Positions 16,214-25,540 are shown, numbered from the stretch's first letter. The stretch: 64,000 nucleotides of DNA from Microbacterium forte (GCF_031885415.1 NZ_CP116871.1:3038001-3102000), one strand, 5' to 3'. Numbers and translations are program-made. The notes: a model not told the origin generated them from the sequence alone.

Positions 16214-18739
16214 ATGTTCGAGAGATTCACGGACCGAGCCCGTCGAGTGGTCGTCCTCGCCCAAGAAGAGGCGAAGATGCTCAACCACAACTACATCGGC
16301 ACTGAGCACATCCTGCTCGGCCTCATCCACGAGGGTGAGGGTGTCGCAGCCAAGGCGCTCGAAAGCCTCGGTATCTCCCTTGACGCCGTCCGCGAGCAAG
16401 TGCAGGACATCATCGGTCAGGGCCAGCAGCAGCCCACCGGTCACATCCCGTTCACGCCGCGCGCCAAGAAGGTGCTCGAGCTCAGCCTCCGTGAGGCTCT
16501 GCAGCTCGGCCACAACTACATCGGAACCGAGCACATCCTGCTCGGCCTCATCCGCGAGGGCGAGGGTGTCGCAGCCCAGGTGCTCGTCAAGCTCGGCGCC
16601 GACCTCAACAAGGTCCGCCAGCAGGTCATCCAGCTCCTGTCGGGTGCTCCCGGACGCGAGCCGGCAGCCGTCGGCGCGCAGTCGAACGACACCCCGAGCG
16701 CCCAGGGCGGCTCGCAGGTGCTCGACCAGTTCGGTCGCAACCTGACGCAGGCCGCGCGCGACAACAAGCTCGACCCGGTCATCGGGCGCGAGAAGGAGAT
16801 CGAGCGGGTCATGCAGATCCTGTCTCGCCGCTCCAAGAACAACCCCGTGCTGATCGGTGAGCCCGGCGTCGGCAAGACCGCCGTCGTCGAGGGCCTCGCC
16901 CAGGCGATCGTCAAGGGCGATGTGCCCGAGACGCTGAAGGACAAGCAGCTCTACTCGCTCGACCTCGGCTCTCTCATCGCCGGCTCCCGCTACCGCGGTG
17001 ACTTCGAGGAGCGCCTGAAGAAGGTCACCAAGGAGATCCGCACGCGCGGCGACATCATCGTCTTCATCGACGAGATCCACACCCTCGTGGGTGCGGGTGC
17101 CGCCGAGGGCGCGATCGACGCGGCCAGCATCCTGAAGCCCCTCCTCGCTCGTGGAGAGCTCCAGACCATCGGTGCCACCACGCTCGACGAGTACCGCAAG
17201 CACTTCGAGAAGGATGCCGCTCTCGAGCGTCGCTTCCAGTCGATCCAGGTGAACGAGCCGAGCCTCCCTCACACGATCAACATCCTCAAGGGACTCCGCG
17301 ACCGGTACGAAGCGCACCACAAGGTGCAGATCACCGACGGCGCGATCGTCGCGGCATCGAACCTCGCCGACCGCTATGTCTCCGACCGGTTCCTACCCGA
17401 CAAGGCCATCGACCTGATCGACGAGGCCGGTGCACGCCTGCGCCTCAGCATCCTGTCGAGCCCGCCCGAGCTGCGCGAGTTCGACGAGAAGATCGCCAAG
17501 GTGCGCGAGCAGAAGGAAGTCGCGTCCGAGGACCAGGACTTCGAGAAGGCCGCATCGCTGCGCGACGAGGAGAAGAGCCTCCTCGCCGAGCGCCTGCGCC
17601 TCGAGAAGCAGTGGCGTTCGGGTGACGTCGCGACCCAGGCGGTCGTCGACGAGGGCCTGATCGCCGAGGTGCTCGCACAGGCCACCGGCATCCCGGTCTT
17701 CAAGCTGACGGAAGAGGAGTCCTCGCGACTCGTCTTCATGGAGAAGGCTCTGCACCAGCGCGTCATCGGTCAGGAGGAGGCCATCGCGGCGCTCTCCAAG
17801 ACGATCCGTCGTCAGCGTGCCGGCCTCAAGGACCCGAAGCGTCCCTCCGGTTCGTTCATCTTCGCCGGCCCCACGGGTGTCGGAAAGACCGAGCTGGCCA
17901 AGGCGCTCGCCGAGTTCCTGTTCGACGACGAAGCTGCTCTCATCTCGCTCGACATGAGCGAGTTCGGTGAGAAGCACACCGTCTCGCGTCTGTTCGGTGC
18001 TCCTCCCGGATTCGTCGGATTCGAAGAGGGCGGCCAGCTCACCGAGAAGGTGCGCCGCAAGCCGTTCAGCGTGGTGCTGTTCGACGAGATCGAGAAGGCC
18101 CACCCGGACATCTTCAACTCGCTGCTGCAGATCCTCGAAGAGGGTCGGCTGACCGATGGTCAGGGCCGCGTGATCGACTTCAAGAACACCGTCATCATCA
18201 TGACCACCAACCTCGGTGCTCGTGACATCGCCGGTGGTCCGGTCGGATTCCAGATCGAGGGCGTCAACTCGACGAACTACGAGCGGATGAAGGGCAAGGT
18301 CAACGAAGAGCTCAAGCGCAACTTCAAGCCCGAGTTCCTCAACCGCGTCGACGACATCATCGTGTTCCCGCAGCTGTCGAAGGAGGAGCTCGTGCAGATC
18401 GTCGATCTGTTCACCAAGCGCCTCGGCGAGCGTCTGCTCGACCGCGACATGACGATCGAGCTGTCTCAGGCCGCCAAGGAGCGTCTCATCGAGATCGGGT
18501 TCGACCCGGCACTCGGTGCCCGCCCCTTGCGTCGCGCGATGCAGCACGAGGTCGAGGACCGTCTGTCCGAGAAGATCCTGCACGGCGAGCTCAACCCGGG
18601 CGACCACGTGAAGGTCGACTCGAAGGACGGCGAGTTCCTCTTCGAGCACGGCCCCCGCGGCGAGAAGGTCGCGGTCGGCGTGAACACCGGCGGAGCGATC
18701 TCCGGCACCCCTGACCTGGCGGTCGCCAGCGGGGAGTGA
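16214..18739 (+). CDS. clpC: ATP-dependent Clp protease ATP-binding subunit ClpC
   Basis: An 841-residue Hsp100 unfoldase that would feed proteins to ClpP. Two N-domain repeats carry [13 protein letters not shown] (near 21 and 97). The first ATPase module has Walker A GEPGVGKT (about 215) and [15 protein letters not shown]-type middle region (near 430-460) distinguishes ClpC from ClpA/ClpB. The second module has GPTGVGKTE (about 552) and the [11 protein letters not shown]alker B. The start ATG has AAGGAG 8 bases upstream. The transcript ends at a very strong terminator. Confidence 0.97.
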   Translation: MFERFTDRARRVVVLAQEEAKMLNHNYIGTEHILLGLIHEGEGVAAKALESLGISLDAVREQVQDIIGQGQQQPTGHIPFTPRAKKVLELSLREALQLGHNYIGTEHILLGLIREGEGVAAQVLVKLGADLNKVRQQVIQLLSGAPGREPAAVGAQSNDTPSAQGGSQVLDQFGRNLTQAARDNKLDPVIGREKEIERVMQILSRRSKNNPVLIGEPGVGKTAVVEGLAQAIVKGDVPETLKDKQLYSLDLGSLIAGSRYRGDFEERLKKVTKEIRTRGDIIVFIDEIHTLVGAGAAEGAIDAASILKPLLARGELQTIGATTLDEYRKHFEKDAALERRFQSIQVNEPSLPHTINILKGLRDRYEAHHKVQITDGAIVAASNLADRYVSDRFLPDKAIDLIDEAGARLRLSILSSPPELREFDEKIAKVREQKEVASEDQDFEKAASLRDEEKSLLAERLRLEKQWRSGDVATQAVVDEGLIAEVLAQATGIPVFKLTEEESSRLVFMEKALHQRVIGQEEAIAALSKTIRRQRAGLKDPKRPSGSFIFAGPTGVGKTELAKALAEFLFDDEAALISLDMSEFGEKHTVSRLFGAPPGFVGFEEGGQLTEKVRRKPFSVVLFDEIEKAHPDIFNSLLQILEEGRLTDGQGRVIDFKNTVIIMTTNLGARDIAGGPVGFQIEGVNSTNYERMKGKVNEELKRNFKPEFLNRVDDIIVFPQLSKEELVQIVDLFTKRLGERLLDRDMTIELSQAAKERLIEIGFDPALGARPLRRAMQHEVEDRLSEKILHGELNPGDHVKVDSKDGEFLFEHGPRGEKVAVGVNTGGAISGTPDLAVASGE

Positions 18740-18747
18740 CCTGATCA

Positions 18748-18783
18748 CAGAAGGGGCGGATGCTGCGGCATCCGCCCCTTCTG
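18748..18783 (+). terminator. clpC terminator
   Basis: Perfect 16-bp stem CAGAAGGGGCGGATGC / GCATCCGCCCCTTCTG with loop TGCG, nine bases after the clpC stop. Confidence 0.9.
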
Positions 18784-18861
18784 CGTGTCCGGGTGGTCCA
18801 GCACTCCGGCATTCCGCGTCCGCTCAGGGTCTCGGGAGGTGACGGGTTCTAGGCTTGACGT

Positions 18862-19365
18862 GTGAGCGAGTACATCGTCCGGCCGGCGCGCAGCGCTGAC
18901 ATCATCGGCATCCGCAACCTGCTGCAGCCGATGGTCGAGCAGCGCATCCTGCTCGGCAAAGACCTGGCAGTGCTCTATGGCGCGGTGCAGGAGTTCGTCG
19001 TCGCCGAAGCCGACGGCGAGCTGATCGGATGCGGCGCGCTTCACGTGTTCTGGGAGGACCTCGGCGAGGTGCGCACCCTCATGGTCCGCGGTGACTGGCT
19101 GCACCATGGCGTGGGCGGTGCCATCGTCGGCGCGCTCGAAGAGCAGGCGCGCGAGCTCGGCCTCAGCCGACTGTTCTGCCTCACCTTCGAAGTCGACTTC
19201 TTCGGCCGGCGCGGCTATTCGATCATCGGCGAACAGGTCGTCGACCCTGACGTGTACTCGCAGCTGCTGCGCAGCGGCGACGCGGGTGTCGAGGAGTTCC
19301 TCGATCTCGCGCACGTCAAGCCGAACACGCTCGGCAACACCAGGATGCTGAAGAGCCTCAACTAA
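18862..19365 (+). CDS. Amino-acid N-acetyltransferase (N-acetylglutamate synthase-like GNAT)
   Basis: A 167-residue GNAT protein of the short, kinase-domain-free ArgA type used in actinobacteria for the first step of arginine synthesis. Features: IVRPARSADIIGIRNLLQPM at the N-terminus, VAEADGELIGCGALHVFWED, the acetyl-CoA loop VRGDWLHHGVGGAIVGALEE (R-x-x-x-x-x-G-x-G), and FEVDFFGRRGYSIIGEQV. GTG at 18862 is the start. It stands alone between the clpC terminator and a hypothetical gene. Confidence 0.82.
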   Translation: MSEYIVRPARSADIIGIRNLLQPMVEQRILLGKDLAVLYGAVQEFVVAEADGELIGCGALHVFWEDLGEVRTLMVRGDWLHHGVGGAIVGALEEQARELGLSRLFCLTFEVDFFGRRGYSIIGEQVVDPDVYSQLLRSGDAGVEEFLDLAHVKPNTLGNTRMLKSLN

Positions 19366-19374
19366 CCTGAACTA

Positions 19375-20040
19375 ATGCCTCGTCACTCCGCCGCCGTGTA
19401 TCGTCGCCGGAGATTGGTGACCCTCGTCGCGGCGATCCTCGTGGCCGCGGTCGTCGGCGTGGCGGTATGGCTGCTCGTGGCTCGTCCGTGGGCGAATGCC
19501 GCCGAGGCGACGCCATCGCCCAGCGCATCGGCGTCTGCGCCGGAGTCGCCGACACCCGATCCCACGGCGGGCGAGTCGCCCGCAGCCGAGTCGCCCGCGC
19601 CTGAGTCGTCGGCCGAGGAGACTCCGGGGATCGTCGCGTGCGAAGCCAGAGACGTCGAGGTGGCTGCTGTCACCGATGCTGACGCATACGACCCCGGGGT
19701 CATGCCGCAGCTGTCGATCTCGCTGACCAACCGCGGTTCGACCGACTGTGCGATCGACGTGGGGTCGACGACCCAGAGGCTCACGGTGTCGAGCGGATCC
19801 GACGTCTGGTGGACGTCGACCGACTGCCAGGAGAATCCGAGCAGCATGGTCGCCACGCTTCCGGCCGGCGCGACCGTGACGAGCAAGGTGCCGGTCACCT
19901 GGGATCGCACCCGCTCGAGCGTCGAGACCTGCGCCGACGAGAATCGTCCGCGTGCACCCGGGGGCGGAGCGTCGTACCACGTCGCCGTCGAGATCGGCGG
20001 CTTCAAGGGCACGACCACGAAGCAGATCCTGCTCTATTGA
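19375..20040 (+). CDS. Membrane-anchored hypothetical protein, DUF4232-like ectodomain
   Basis: A 221-residue protein with a basic start, one transmembrane helix (about 15-36), a Pro/Ala/Ser/Glu-rich linker (about 44-82, SPAAESPAPESSAEETPG), and an exported beta domain with four cysteines (VACEA, TDCAI, TDCQE, ETCAD), enough for two disulfides. The form resembles DUF4232-type actinobacterial surface proteins. It starts 9 bp after the GNAT gene. Function unknown. Confidence 0.65.
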   Translation: MPRHSAAVYRRRRLVTLVAAILVAAVVGVAVWLLVARPWANAAEATPSPSASASAPESPTPDPTAGESPAAESPAPESSAEETPGIVACEARDVEVAAVTDADAYDPGVMPQLSISLTNRGSTDCAIDVGSTTQRLTVSSGSDVWWTSTDCQENPSSMVATLPAGATVTSKVPVTWDRTRSSVETCADENRPRAPGGGASYHVAVEIGGFKGTTTKQILLY

Positions 20041-20089
20041 CGCCGAAACTGGCCAAACGTCTCGAATACAGTCCTGCACTCAGTTTCGG

Positions 20090-20118
20090 GTGACACTGGT
20101 CGTTCTTTGGGATACCAT
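20090..20118 (+). promoter_or_regulatory. Sigma-70-type promoter for a small RNA
   Basis: GTGACA (20090-20095), a 17-bp spacer and TACCAT (20113-20118) form a good housekeeping promoter with predicted start near 20125, in an intergenic region with no gene directly downstream. Confidence 0.55.
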
Positions 20119-20124
20119 TGAAGT

Positions 20125-20265
20125 GACCCTTGCAGACTTGCGGCGCATGCCATCCCCAGTGGCGTCGAGCACAGCGTCCCCAGCGCTTCGACATGCCGCC
20201 CGAGGGTCCGAGGGCCCTCTCGAGTACCCCAGTCCCCAATGGATGACTCGAGAGGGCCCCTTTCC
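20125..20265 (+). ncRNA. Candidate C-rich-loop small RNA (6C-like)
   Basis: The stretch between promoter and terminator has no convincing reading frame but folds well by eye. Hairpin 1 is CCA-TCCCCAG-TGG (20150-20162). Hairpin 2 is AGCG-TCCCCAG-CGCT (20173-20187) inside GTCGA/TCGAC. GCGGCGCATG and CATGCCGC close a larger domain. The same 7-nt loop TCCCCAG occurs twice, and the final hairpin loop has ACCCCAG and GTCCCCA. Repeated C-rich loops are the hallmark of actinobacterial 6C-type RNAs, which target G-rich ribosome-binding sites. This one has fewer Cs per loop than the 6C consensus, so it may be a new family or a variant. Confidence 0.5.
20212..20259 (+). terminator. Rho-independent terminator of the candidate small RNA
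   Basis: GGGCCCTCTCGAGT (20212-20225) pairs perfectly with ACTCGAGAGGGCCC (20246-20259); the tail CTTTCC follows. Confidence 0.8.
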
Positions 20266-20319
20266 ATCTCTCCTCCCGTTTCGGGACGCGCATCGCCATC
20301 CGCTCAATATGCTGGATGC

Positions 20320-20730
20320 ATGGCAGCGAAGAAGTCGAGATCAGCGAAGAGCGCACCCGCACCCGAGGATTTCCGGTCGGATGCCCTCGCTCAGGCGCTG
20401 GAGAAGCAGGACATCGCTGCGGTCGCTCTGGCTCTGCGCCACGGCACCACGGTCGTGCCGCTCGTGAAGCCCGGTGCTCGCGACAATCCGCTCGACAGCG
20501 GAGAGGTCTGGACCTATCGCGACCCGAAGTCGGGCGATCTGGCGCTGCTGCTGTTCAGCGACGCCAAGAACAAGCCGGCGAACCTGCCCCCGGGGGTGGG
20601 GATCTACACCGCGGACTGGCTGCGCAAGTTCCTCGCCGCGCACCCGATCACGACCGTCTTCCTCGACATCGCCGGGCCGCATCCGATGCAGGCCGCGCCC
20701 GACGAGCTGCTCAAGGCGCTCGACGCCTGA
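20320..20730 (+). CDS. SseB-like hypothetical protein
   Basis: A 136-residue protein with a lysine-rich start (MAAKKSRSAKSAPAPEDF) and a domain that resembles the SseB N-terminal fold: ALAQALEKQDIAAVALALRH, VPLVKPGARDNPLDSGEVWT, LALLLFSDAKNKPANLPPGV, and TVFLDIAGPHPMQAAPDELL. The family role is unknown in actinobacteria. ATG at 20320 was chosen because the in-frame start at 20239 lies inside the terminator hairpin upstream. Confidence 0.6.
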   Translation: MAAKKSRSAKSAPAPEDFRSDALAQALEKQDIAAVALALRHGTTVVPLVKPGARDNPLDSGEVWTYRDPKSGDLALLLFSDAKNKPANLPPGVGIYTADWLRKFLAAHPITTVFLDIAGPHPMQAAPDELLKALDA

Positions 20731-20761
20731 GACCCGGCCGCGCTGCGGCGGGATCGCGCGC

Positions 20762-22129
20762 TCAGAACGGCGGGATGTCTGCGTCGCTGCGCCGGGTGGT
20801 GTTGCGGGCGCGCACGTCGTTCAGCGCCGCGCGCAGAGTCTTCGAGCGATCGTCGACCACCTGGTCGTAGCCGAGCCGCGCGGCCTCCGACCGGCGCTGC
20901 GCCGACTGGGTCACCGGGCGGATCTCGCCCGCGAGGCTGAGCTCCCCGACGGCGGCGACCGTGCGCGGCACCGAGATCTGCTGGATGGACCCCGCCACGG
21001 CGATCGCGATCGCCAGGTCGGCGGCCGGTTCGGTGAAGCGCACCCCGCCCACGGTCGAGACGTAGACGTCGAGGGTGCTGGTCTTGATTCCCGCTCGGCG
21101 TTCGAGGATCGCTAACACCATCGCCACGCGGGAGGAGTCGAGTCCGTGCACGACACGACGGGGGTTGGGTGCGGTCGTGTTGATGGTGAGTGCCTGCACC
21201 TCGACGGGCAGCGCCCGTCGACCTTCGAGCGAGATGGCGACGCACGTGCCCGGCTCCGTCGCGCCCTGCGAGAGGAAGAGGCCCGAGGGGTCGGGCACCT
21301 CGGAGATGCCCGCACCCGTCATCTCGAAGCAGCCGACCTCGTCGGTGGGCCCGAAGCGGTTCTTCAGCGCTCGAATGAAGCGCAGTGAGGTCTGTCGGTC
21401 GCCCTCGAAGTGGCAGACGACGTCGACCAGGTGCTCGAGCACTCGGGGGCCGGCGACCGTGCCGTCTTTCGTGACATGGCCGACCAGGATGATGGGCAGG
21501 CTGCGGTCTTTCGCGACGCGGATGAGAGTCGCCGCCACCTCGCGCACCTGACTCGGCTGGCCCGCTGCGCCGTCGATGAGCGACGACGACACCGTCTGCA
21601 CCGAGTCGACGATGACGAGCTGCGGTGCCACTTCGTCGATGTGGCCGAGGATCGTCGCGAGATCGGTCTCGCTCGCCAGGTAGAGCTCGTCGTGCAGGGC
21701 ACCGGTGCGCTCCGCGCGCAGGCGCACCTGGGCGGGAGACTCCTCGGCGCTCGCGTAGAGCACGCGACGCCCCGCGCGAGCCGCCTGCGCTGCGACCTCG
21801 AGCAGCAGCGTCGACTTGCCGACACCCGGTTCGCCGCTGAGCAGGATCGCCGCACCGGGCACGATTCCCCCGCCGAGGACGCGGTCGAACTCGCCGACAC
21901 CGCTCGTGCGGCGCGGGGCGTCTTCGGTGGTGATCTGCGTGATCGGGCGGGCGGCCTTCGCCGCCGTCGGCGCGAGCGGGGTGATGCGGCTCAGGATGCC
22001 GGTCTGTGCGCCCTGCTCCTGCACGGTGCCCCACTGCTGGCACTCGGCGCACCGACCCACCCACTTGGCCGTCGTCCACCCGCATTCGGTGCAGACGTAC
22101 GCGGGAGGGGCAGGTTTTCGGGTGGCCAT
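20762..22129 (-). CDS. radA: DNA repair protein RadA
   Basis: A 455-residue RecA-like branch-migration ATPase. The N-terminal zinc finger is CTECGWTTAKWVGRCAECQQ (residues 14-33). Walker A GEPGVGKST is near 100, the RadA-specific KNRFG motif follows (RALKNRFGPTDEVGCFEMT, near 255), and a Lon-like C-terminal domain ends the protein (VYVSTVGGVRFTEPAADLAI). The gene is complete, with ATG at 22129. It is convergent with the SseB-like gene and divergent from the regulator at 22230. Confidence 0.95.
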   Translation of the reverse strand: MATRKPAPPAYVCTECGWTTAKWVGRCAECQQWGTVQEQGAQTGILSRITPLAPTAAKAARPITQITTEDAPRRTSGVGEFDRVLGGGIVPGAAILLSGEPGVGKSTLLLEVAAQAARAGRRVLYASAEESPAQVRLRAERTGALHDELYLASETDLATILGHIDEVAPQLVIVDSVQTVSSSLIDGAAGQPSQVREVAATLIRVAKDRSLPIILVGHVTKDGTVAGPRVLEHLVDVVCHFEGDRQTSLRFIRALKNRFGPTDEVGCFEMTGAGISEVPDPSGLFLSQGATEPGTCVAISLEGRRALPVEVQALTINTTAPNPRRVVHGLDSSRVAMVLAILERRAGIKTSTLDVYVSTVGGVRFTEPAADLAIAIAVAGSIQQISVPRTVAAVGELSLAGEIRPVTQSAQRRSEAARLGYDQVVDDRSKTLRAALNDVRARNTTRRSDADIPPF

Positions 22130-22175
22130 GCAGCCAGGCTATCGCCGGGATCAGACATCCCTATCGGTTCGGGCA

Positions 22176-22185
22176 TTATTCACGG
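22176..22185 (+). promoter_or_regulatory. Motif TTATTCACGG upstream of the regulator gene
   Basis: The 10-mer TTATTCACGG followed by C-C occurs 45 bp before the regulator start. The same 10-mer stands upstream of cydA at 22921. Confidence 0.4.
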
Positions 22186-22229
22186 CCCAACCCCTCGATG
22201 TCGCGCAGCAGCCACGGAATACTGGAGTC

Positions 22230-22907
22230 ATGGCCAACGGCGGGCCCGTCTGCGGGCCGATCTCGACCTTCTCGCGAGTGCGGATCCTGCACGCGCTGTT
22301 CGAGGGCGGCTCGGCGCAGAACGACGGCACGCGGACGCGCGCGGAGCGAACGATCGGCGAGCTCTGCGAGGCGACCGGGCTGCACCCCAACACGGTGCGC
22401 GAGCACCTGCAGCGTCTGATCGAGGGCGGCTACGTCATCCAGGCCAGCGAGCACCGCACCACCCGCGGTCGCCCGCGCACGCTCTACAGTGCGGTGACGG
22501 GCGCAGCGGATGCCTCCAGCCCCATCGCCCGCAACAAGGCGAAGGCGGCCGCCCTCCGCGGCGATCTGCTGCGCCGAGTCCTTCCTGCTTCGGCATCCGC
22601 TCTGGGTCGCGATGCGACCTATCAGCTGGATGCCCTGATCGAACACTTGGAGGAGAGCGGCTTCGAGCCCGTCGTCGATGACGAGCAGCTCACCGTCGAT
22701 CTCAGCCCGTGCCCGCACGCCGCGGGTCGCGCCGAAGACCGTCCGATGCTGTGCTCCGTGCACCTCGGCCTCATGCAGGGGGTGCTCACCGAAGCCGGTG
22801 GACCGCTCGCTGCCGAGGCCGTGCGCACCCCCGCCCTCGCGGCGGACTGCGCTGTGCCTGCTGAGTGCGTGGTGCAGCTGCGCCTGACGGAGATGACCGC
22901 CGCCTAG
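22230..22907 (+). CDS. Winged-helix regulator with C-terminal cysteines (SufR-like), probable cyd regulator
   Basis: A 225-residue regulator. Residues about 10-75 are an ArsR/DeoR-type winged helix (RTIGELCEATGLHPNTVREH, LQRLIEGGYVIQASEHRTTR). The C-terminal third has four cysteines at 161 (PCPHAAG), 175 (MLCSVHLGLMQG), 207 (ADCAVP) and 213 (AECVVQL), in the region where SufR-type COG2345 regulators bind an Fe-S cluster. The gene lies about 110 bp upstream of cydABDC on the same strand and shares a promoter motif with it. I infer an oxygen- or redox-sensing regulator of cytochrome bd. The start follows GGAGTC. Confidence 0.75.
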   Translation: MANGGPVCGPISTFSRVRILHALFEGGSAQNDGTRTRAERTIGELCEATGLHPNTVREHLQRLIEGGYVIQASEHRTTRGRPRTLYSAVTGAADASSPIARNKAKAAALRGDLLRRVLPASASALGRDATYQLDALIEHLEESGFEPVVDDEQLTVDLSPCPHAAGRAEDRPMLCSVHLGLMQGVLTEAGGPLAAEAVRTPALAADCAVPAECVVQLRLTEMTAA

Positions 22908-22920
22908 GCGAGCATCTGTC

Positions 22921-22930
22921 TTATTCACGG
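22921..22930 (+). promoter_or_regulatory. Motif TTATTCACGG upstream of cydA
   Basis: Second copy of the 10-mer found upstream of the neighbouring regulator gene, 87 bp before the cydA start. Confidence 0.4.
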
Positions 22931-23016
22931 TCTGCGGCCCCGCGGGGGCAGCGGGCACGTCGTTAGCGTGGCACCCGGGGCACGGAAGAACACGGGCACG
23001 GAAGAAGGAGTGGCTC

Positions 23017-24432
23017 ATGGAATGGCTCGACCCGCTGGTCCTGTCTCGATGGCAGTTCGGTCTGACGACCGTCTACCACTACCTGTTCGTGCCGCTGACG
23101 ATCGGCATGGCGCTCGTTGCAGCCATCTTCCAGACCGCGTGGGTGCGCACCGGCAAGGTGCAGTACCTGCACCTCACGCGGTTCTTCGGCAAGATCTTCC
23201 TGATCAACTTCGCCATGGGTGTCGTGACCGGCATCGTGCAGGAGTTCCAGTTCGGCATGAACTGGTCGGACTACTCCCGCTTCGTCGGTGACGTCTTCGG
23301 CGCCCCGCTGGCCTTCGAGGGGCTGCTCGCGTTCTTCTTCGAGGCGACGTTCATCGGCCTCTGGATCTTCGGATGGGACAAGCTCCCGCAGAAGCTGCAC
23401 CTCGCCACGATCTGGTGCGTCTCGATCGGCAGCATCCTCTCGGCGTACTTCATCATCGCCGCGAACGCGTTCATGCAGAATCCGGTCGGCTACGTCTTCA
23501 ACCCCGAGACCAACCGCGCCGAGCTCACCGACTTCTGGGCGCTGCTGACGAACCCCGTCGCGCTCGCCGCCTTCCCCCACACGATCTTCGGTGCGCTGAT
23601 GTTCGCCGCCGGCGTCGTGATCTCGGTCTCGGCCTGGCACCTCGCACGGGGCCAGCACTTCGACACCATGCGCATCTCGCTCAAGTTCGGGCTCTGGGCG
23701 ATGATCGTCTCGACCGCCGGCGTCGTGCTCACCGGCGACCAGCTGGGCCTCGCGATGTACGCCGCGCAGCCGATGAAGATGGCCGCGGCCGAAGCCACGT
23801 TCAACACGGTCTGCGGGCCCGATGCCTCGTTCAGCCTGTTCACGCTCGGCACCCCCGACGGCAGCTCCGAGCTGTTCTCGATCCGTGTTCCGTACCTGCT
23901 GTCACTGCTGTCGACGCACACCTTCGACGCCTGCGTGCACGGCATCAATGACCTCAACGCCGAATACGCCACGACGTTCGCCGACACCGGCCTCACCGAG
24001 TTCGCCCCGATCCTGTGGGTCACGTACTGGGCGTTCCGCTGGATGATCGGCCTCGGCATGGCCGCAGCCCTCGTCGCCGTGGTCGGCCTCTGGGTCACCC
24101 GCAAGGGCGCCAAGAACCCGCCGGCGCCGTGGATGTGGAAGCTCGCGATCTGGTCGTTCCCGCTCGCGCTCGTCGCCAACATCATGGGCTGGGTCTTCAC
24201 CGAGATGGGCAGGCAGCCCTGGATCGTGTTCGGCCTGATGACCACGCAGGACGGCGTCTCGCCCGGTGTGAGCGGCGTCGAGGTCCTCATCTCGCTGATC
24301 GCCTTCACCGCGATCTACGCCGCGCTCGCCGTGGTCGAGATCCGCCTCATCATCCGCGCGGCCCAGAAGGGCCCGGACACCGAAGAGCAGCCCCACGAGG
24401 AGACGGCCCAGCTGCCGTCCGTCGTGTACTGA
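23017..24432 (+). CDS. cydA: Cytochrome bd oxidase subunit I
   Basis: A 471-residue quinol oxidase subunit. Typical landmarks: RWQFGLTTVYHYLFVPLTIG (His ligand to the haem at residue about 19), GIVQEFQFGMNWSDYSRFVG, FEATFIGLWIFGWDKL, and EMGRQPWIVFGLMTTQDGVS (the GRQPW motif). The Q-loop is short, as in the actinobacterial type. ATG at 23017 has GAAGGAG upstream. First gene of cydABDC; it would serve respiration at low oxygen. Confidence 0.97.
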   Translation: MEWLDPLVLSRWQFGLTTVYHYLFVPLTIGMALVAAIFQTAWVRTGKVQYLHLTRFFGKIFLINFAMGVVTGIVQEFQFGMNWSDYSRFVGDVFGAPLAFEGLLAFFFEATFIGLWIFGWDKLPQKLHLATIWCVSIGSILSAYFIIAANAFMQNPVGYVFNPETNRAELTDFWALLTNPVALAAFPHTIFGALMFAAGVVISVSAWHLARGQHFDTMRISLKFGLWAMIVSTAGVVLTGDQLGLAMYAAQPMKMAAAEATFNTVCGPDASFSLFTLGTPDGSSELFSIRVPYLLSLLSTHTFDACVHGINDLNAEYATTFADTGLTEFAPILWVTYWAFRWMIGLGMAAALVAVVGLWVTRKGAKNPPAPWMWKLAIWSFPLALVANIMGWVFTEMGRQPWIVFGLMTTQDGVSPGVSGVEVLISLIAFTAIYAALAVVEIRLIIRAAQKGPDTEEQPHEETAQLPSVVY

Positions 24433-24446
24433 GAAAGGGATCAGTC

Positions 24447-25469
24447 ATGGAATACATGTGGTTCTGGATCGTCGCCTTCCTCTTCGTCGGCTACTTCGTG
24501 CTCGACGGGTTCGACTTCGGCGTGGGCATGTCGCTGCCGTTCCTCGGCAAGAACGACGTCTCTCGTCGCCAGGTGATCAACACGATCGGCCCGATCTGGG
24601 ATCTCAACGAGACCTGGGTCATCGTCGCCGGCGCCTGCCTGTTCGCGTCGTTCCCCGAGTGGTACGCGACGCTGTTCAGCGGGTTCTACCTGCCGCTGCT
24701 GCTGATCCTGCTCGCGCTCATCCTGCGAGGCGTGTCGTTCGAGTACCGGCACCAGCGCGAGAGCGCGGCCTGGAAGCGCGGCTTCGACCGGATGATCGTG
24801 ATCGGCTCGGCCGTGCCCGCGCTGCTGTGGGGCGTCGCCTTCGGCAACATCGTGCAGGGGGTGGCGATCGACGAGAACCACATCTACGTCGGCGGCTTCT
24901 TCGCCCTGTTGAACCCGTACTCGCTGCTGGTCGGCGTCACGACGCTGCTGCTGTTCTTCCTGCACGGAGTGCTGTTCGTCTCGCTCAAGACCGACGGACA
25001 GGTGCACGCGGATGCTCGTCGACTGGTGAAGCTCGCCGCCGGCCCGACGGTGCTCGCCGCCGCGGGAACCGTGATCTGGACCATCGGCATCGCCTGGGGG
25101 CGCCAGTCTCCACTGATGCTCATGGTGGTCGGCTGCGGGCTCCTTGCAGCGCTGGCGCTCATCGCCTCGGTCCTGTTCTCGCTGCGCGGACGTGACGGGC
25201 GGGCATTCACGGCGGGCGCCGTCACCGTGGCATCCGCTGTCGTGATGCTGTTCGCGGCGCTGTTCCCCTACGTCATGCCGTCGACGATCGACCCGGCCTT
25301 CAGCCTCACGATCGAGAACGCATCGAGCACCCCGTATACGCTGACCATCATGAGCTGGACCGCCCTGATCGCCCTGCCGCTCGTGCTGGCGTACCAGACG
25401 TGGACCTACTGGATCTTCCGCAAGCGCGTCACCCGCAGCTCGATCGAGGGGGCTCCGGCGCACGCGTGA
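24447..25469 (+). CDS. cydB: Cytochrome bd oxidase subunit II
   Basis: A 340-residue membrane subunit with the family start MWFWIVAFLFVGYFVLDGFD and FGVGMSLPFLGKND, then PIWDLNETWVIVAGACLFAS and LRGVSFEYRHQ. About eight hydrophobic segments are visible. It follows cydA by 14 bp with GAAAGGG before the ATG. A strong palindrome separates it from cydD. Confidence 0.96.
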   Translation: MEYMWFWIVAFLFVGYFVLDGFDFGVGMSLPFLGKNDVSRRQVINTIGPIWDLNETWVIVAGACLFASFPEWYATLFSGFYLPLLLILLALILRGVSFEYRHQRESAAWKRGFDRMIVIGSAVPALLWGVAFGNIVQGVAIDENHIYVGGFFALLNPYSLLVGVTTLLLFFLHGVLFVSLKTDGQVHADARRLVKLAAGPTVLAAAGTVIWTIGIAWGRQSPLMLMVVGCGLLAALALIASVLFSLRGRDGRAFTAGAVTVASAVVMLFAALFPYVMPSTIDPAFSLTIENASSTPYTLTIMSWTALIALPLVLAYQTWTYWIFRKRVTRSSIEGAPAHA

Positions 25470-25483
25470 GAGCTGACTCCTGT

Positions 25484-25540
25484 TCCGATCGCAGTTCGTG
25501 CCGCATCCCTGTTCGGGGCGCGGCACGAACTGCGATCGGA
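25484..25540. repeat. Long perfect palindrome between cydB and cydD
   Basis: Two 21-bp arms (25484-25504 and 25520-25540) are perfect inverted copies around a 15-nt loop; the arms begin TCCGATCGCAG and end GTTCGTGCCGC. There is no T-run, so it may be an RNA stability element or a mobile palindromic repeat rather than a terminator. Confidence 0.75.

Noticed and set aside
16178..17320. 380-residue open frame opposite clpC
   Set aside because: clpC is unmistakable on the plus strand.
20125..20265. Assignment to the known 6C RNA family
   Set aside because: Loops have four consecutive Cs rather than six or more; called only 6C-like.
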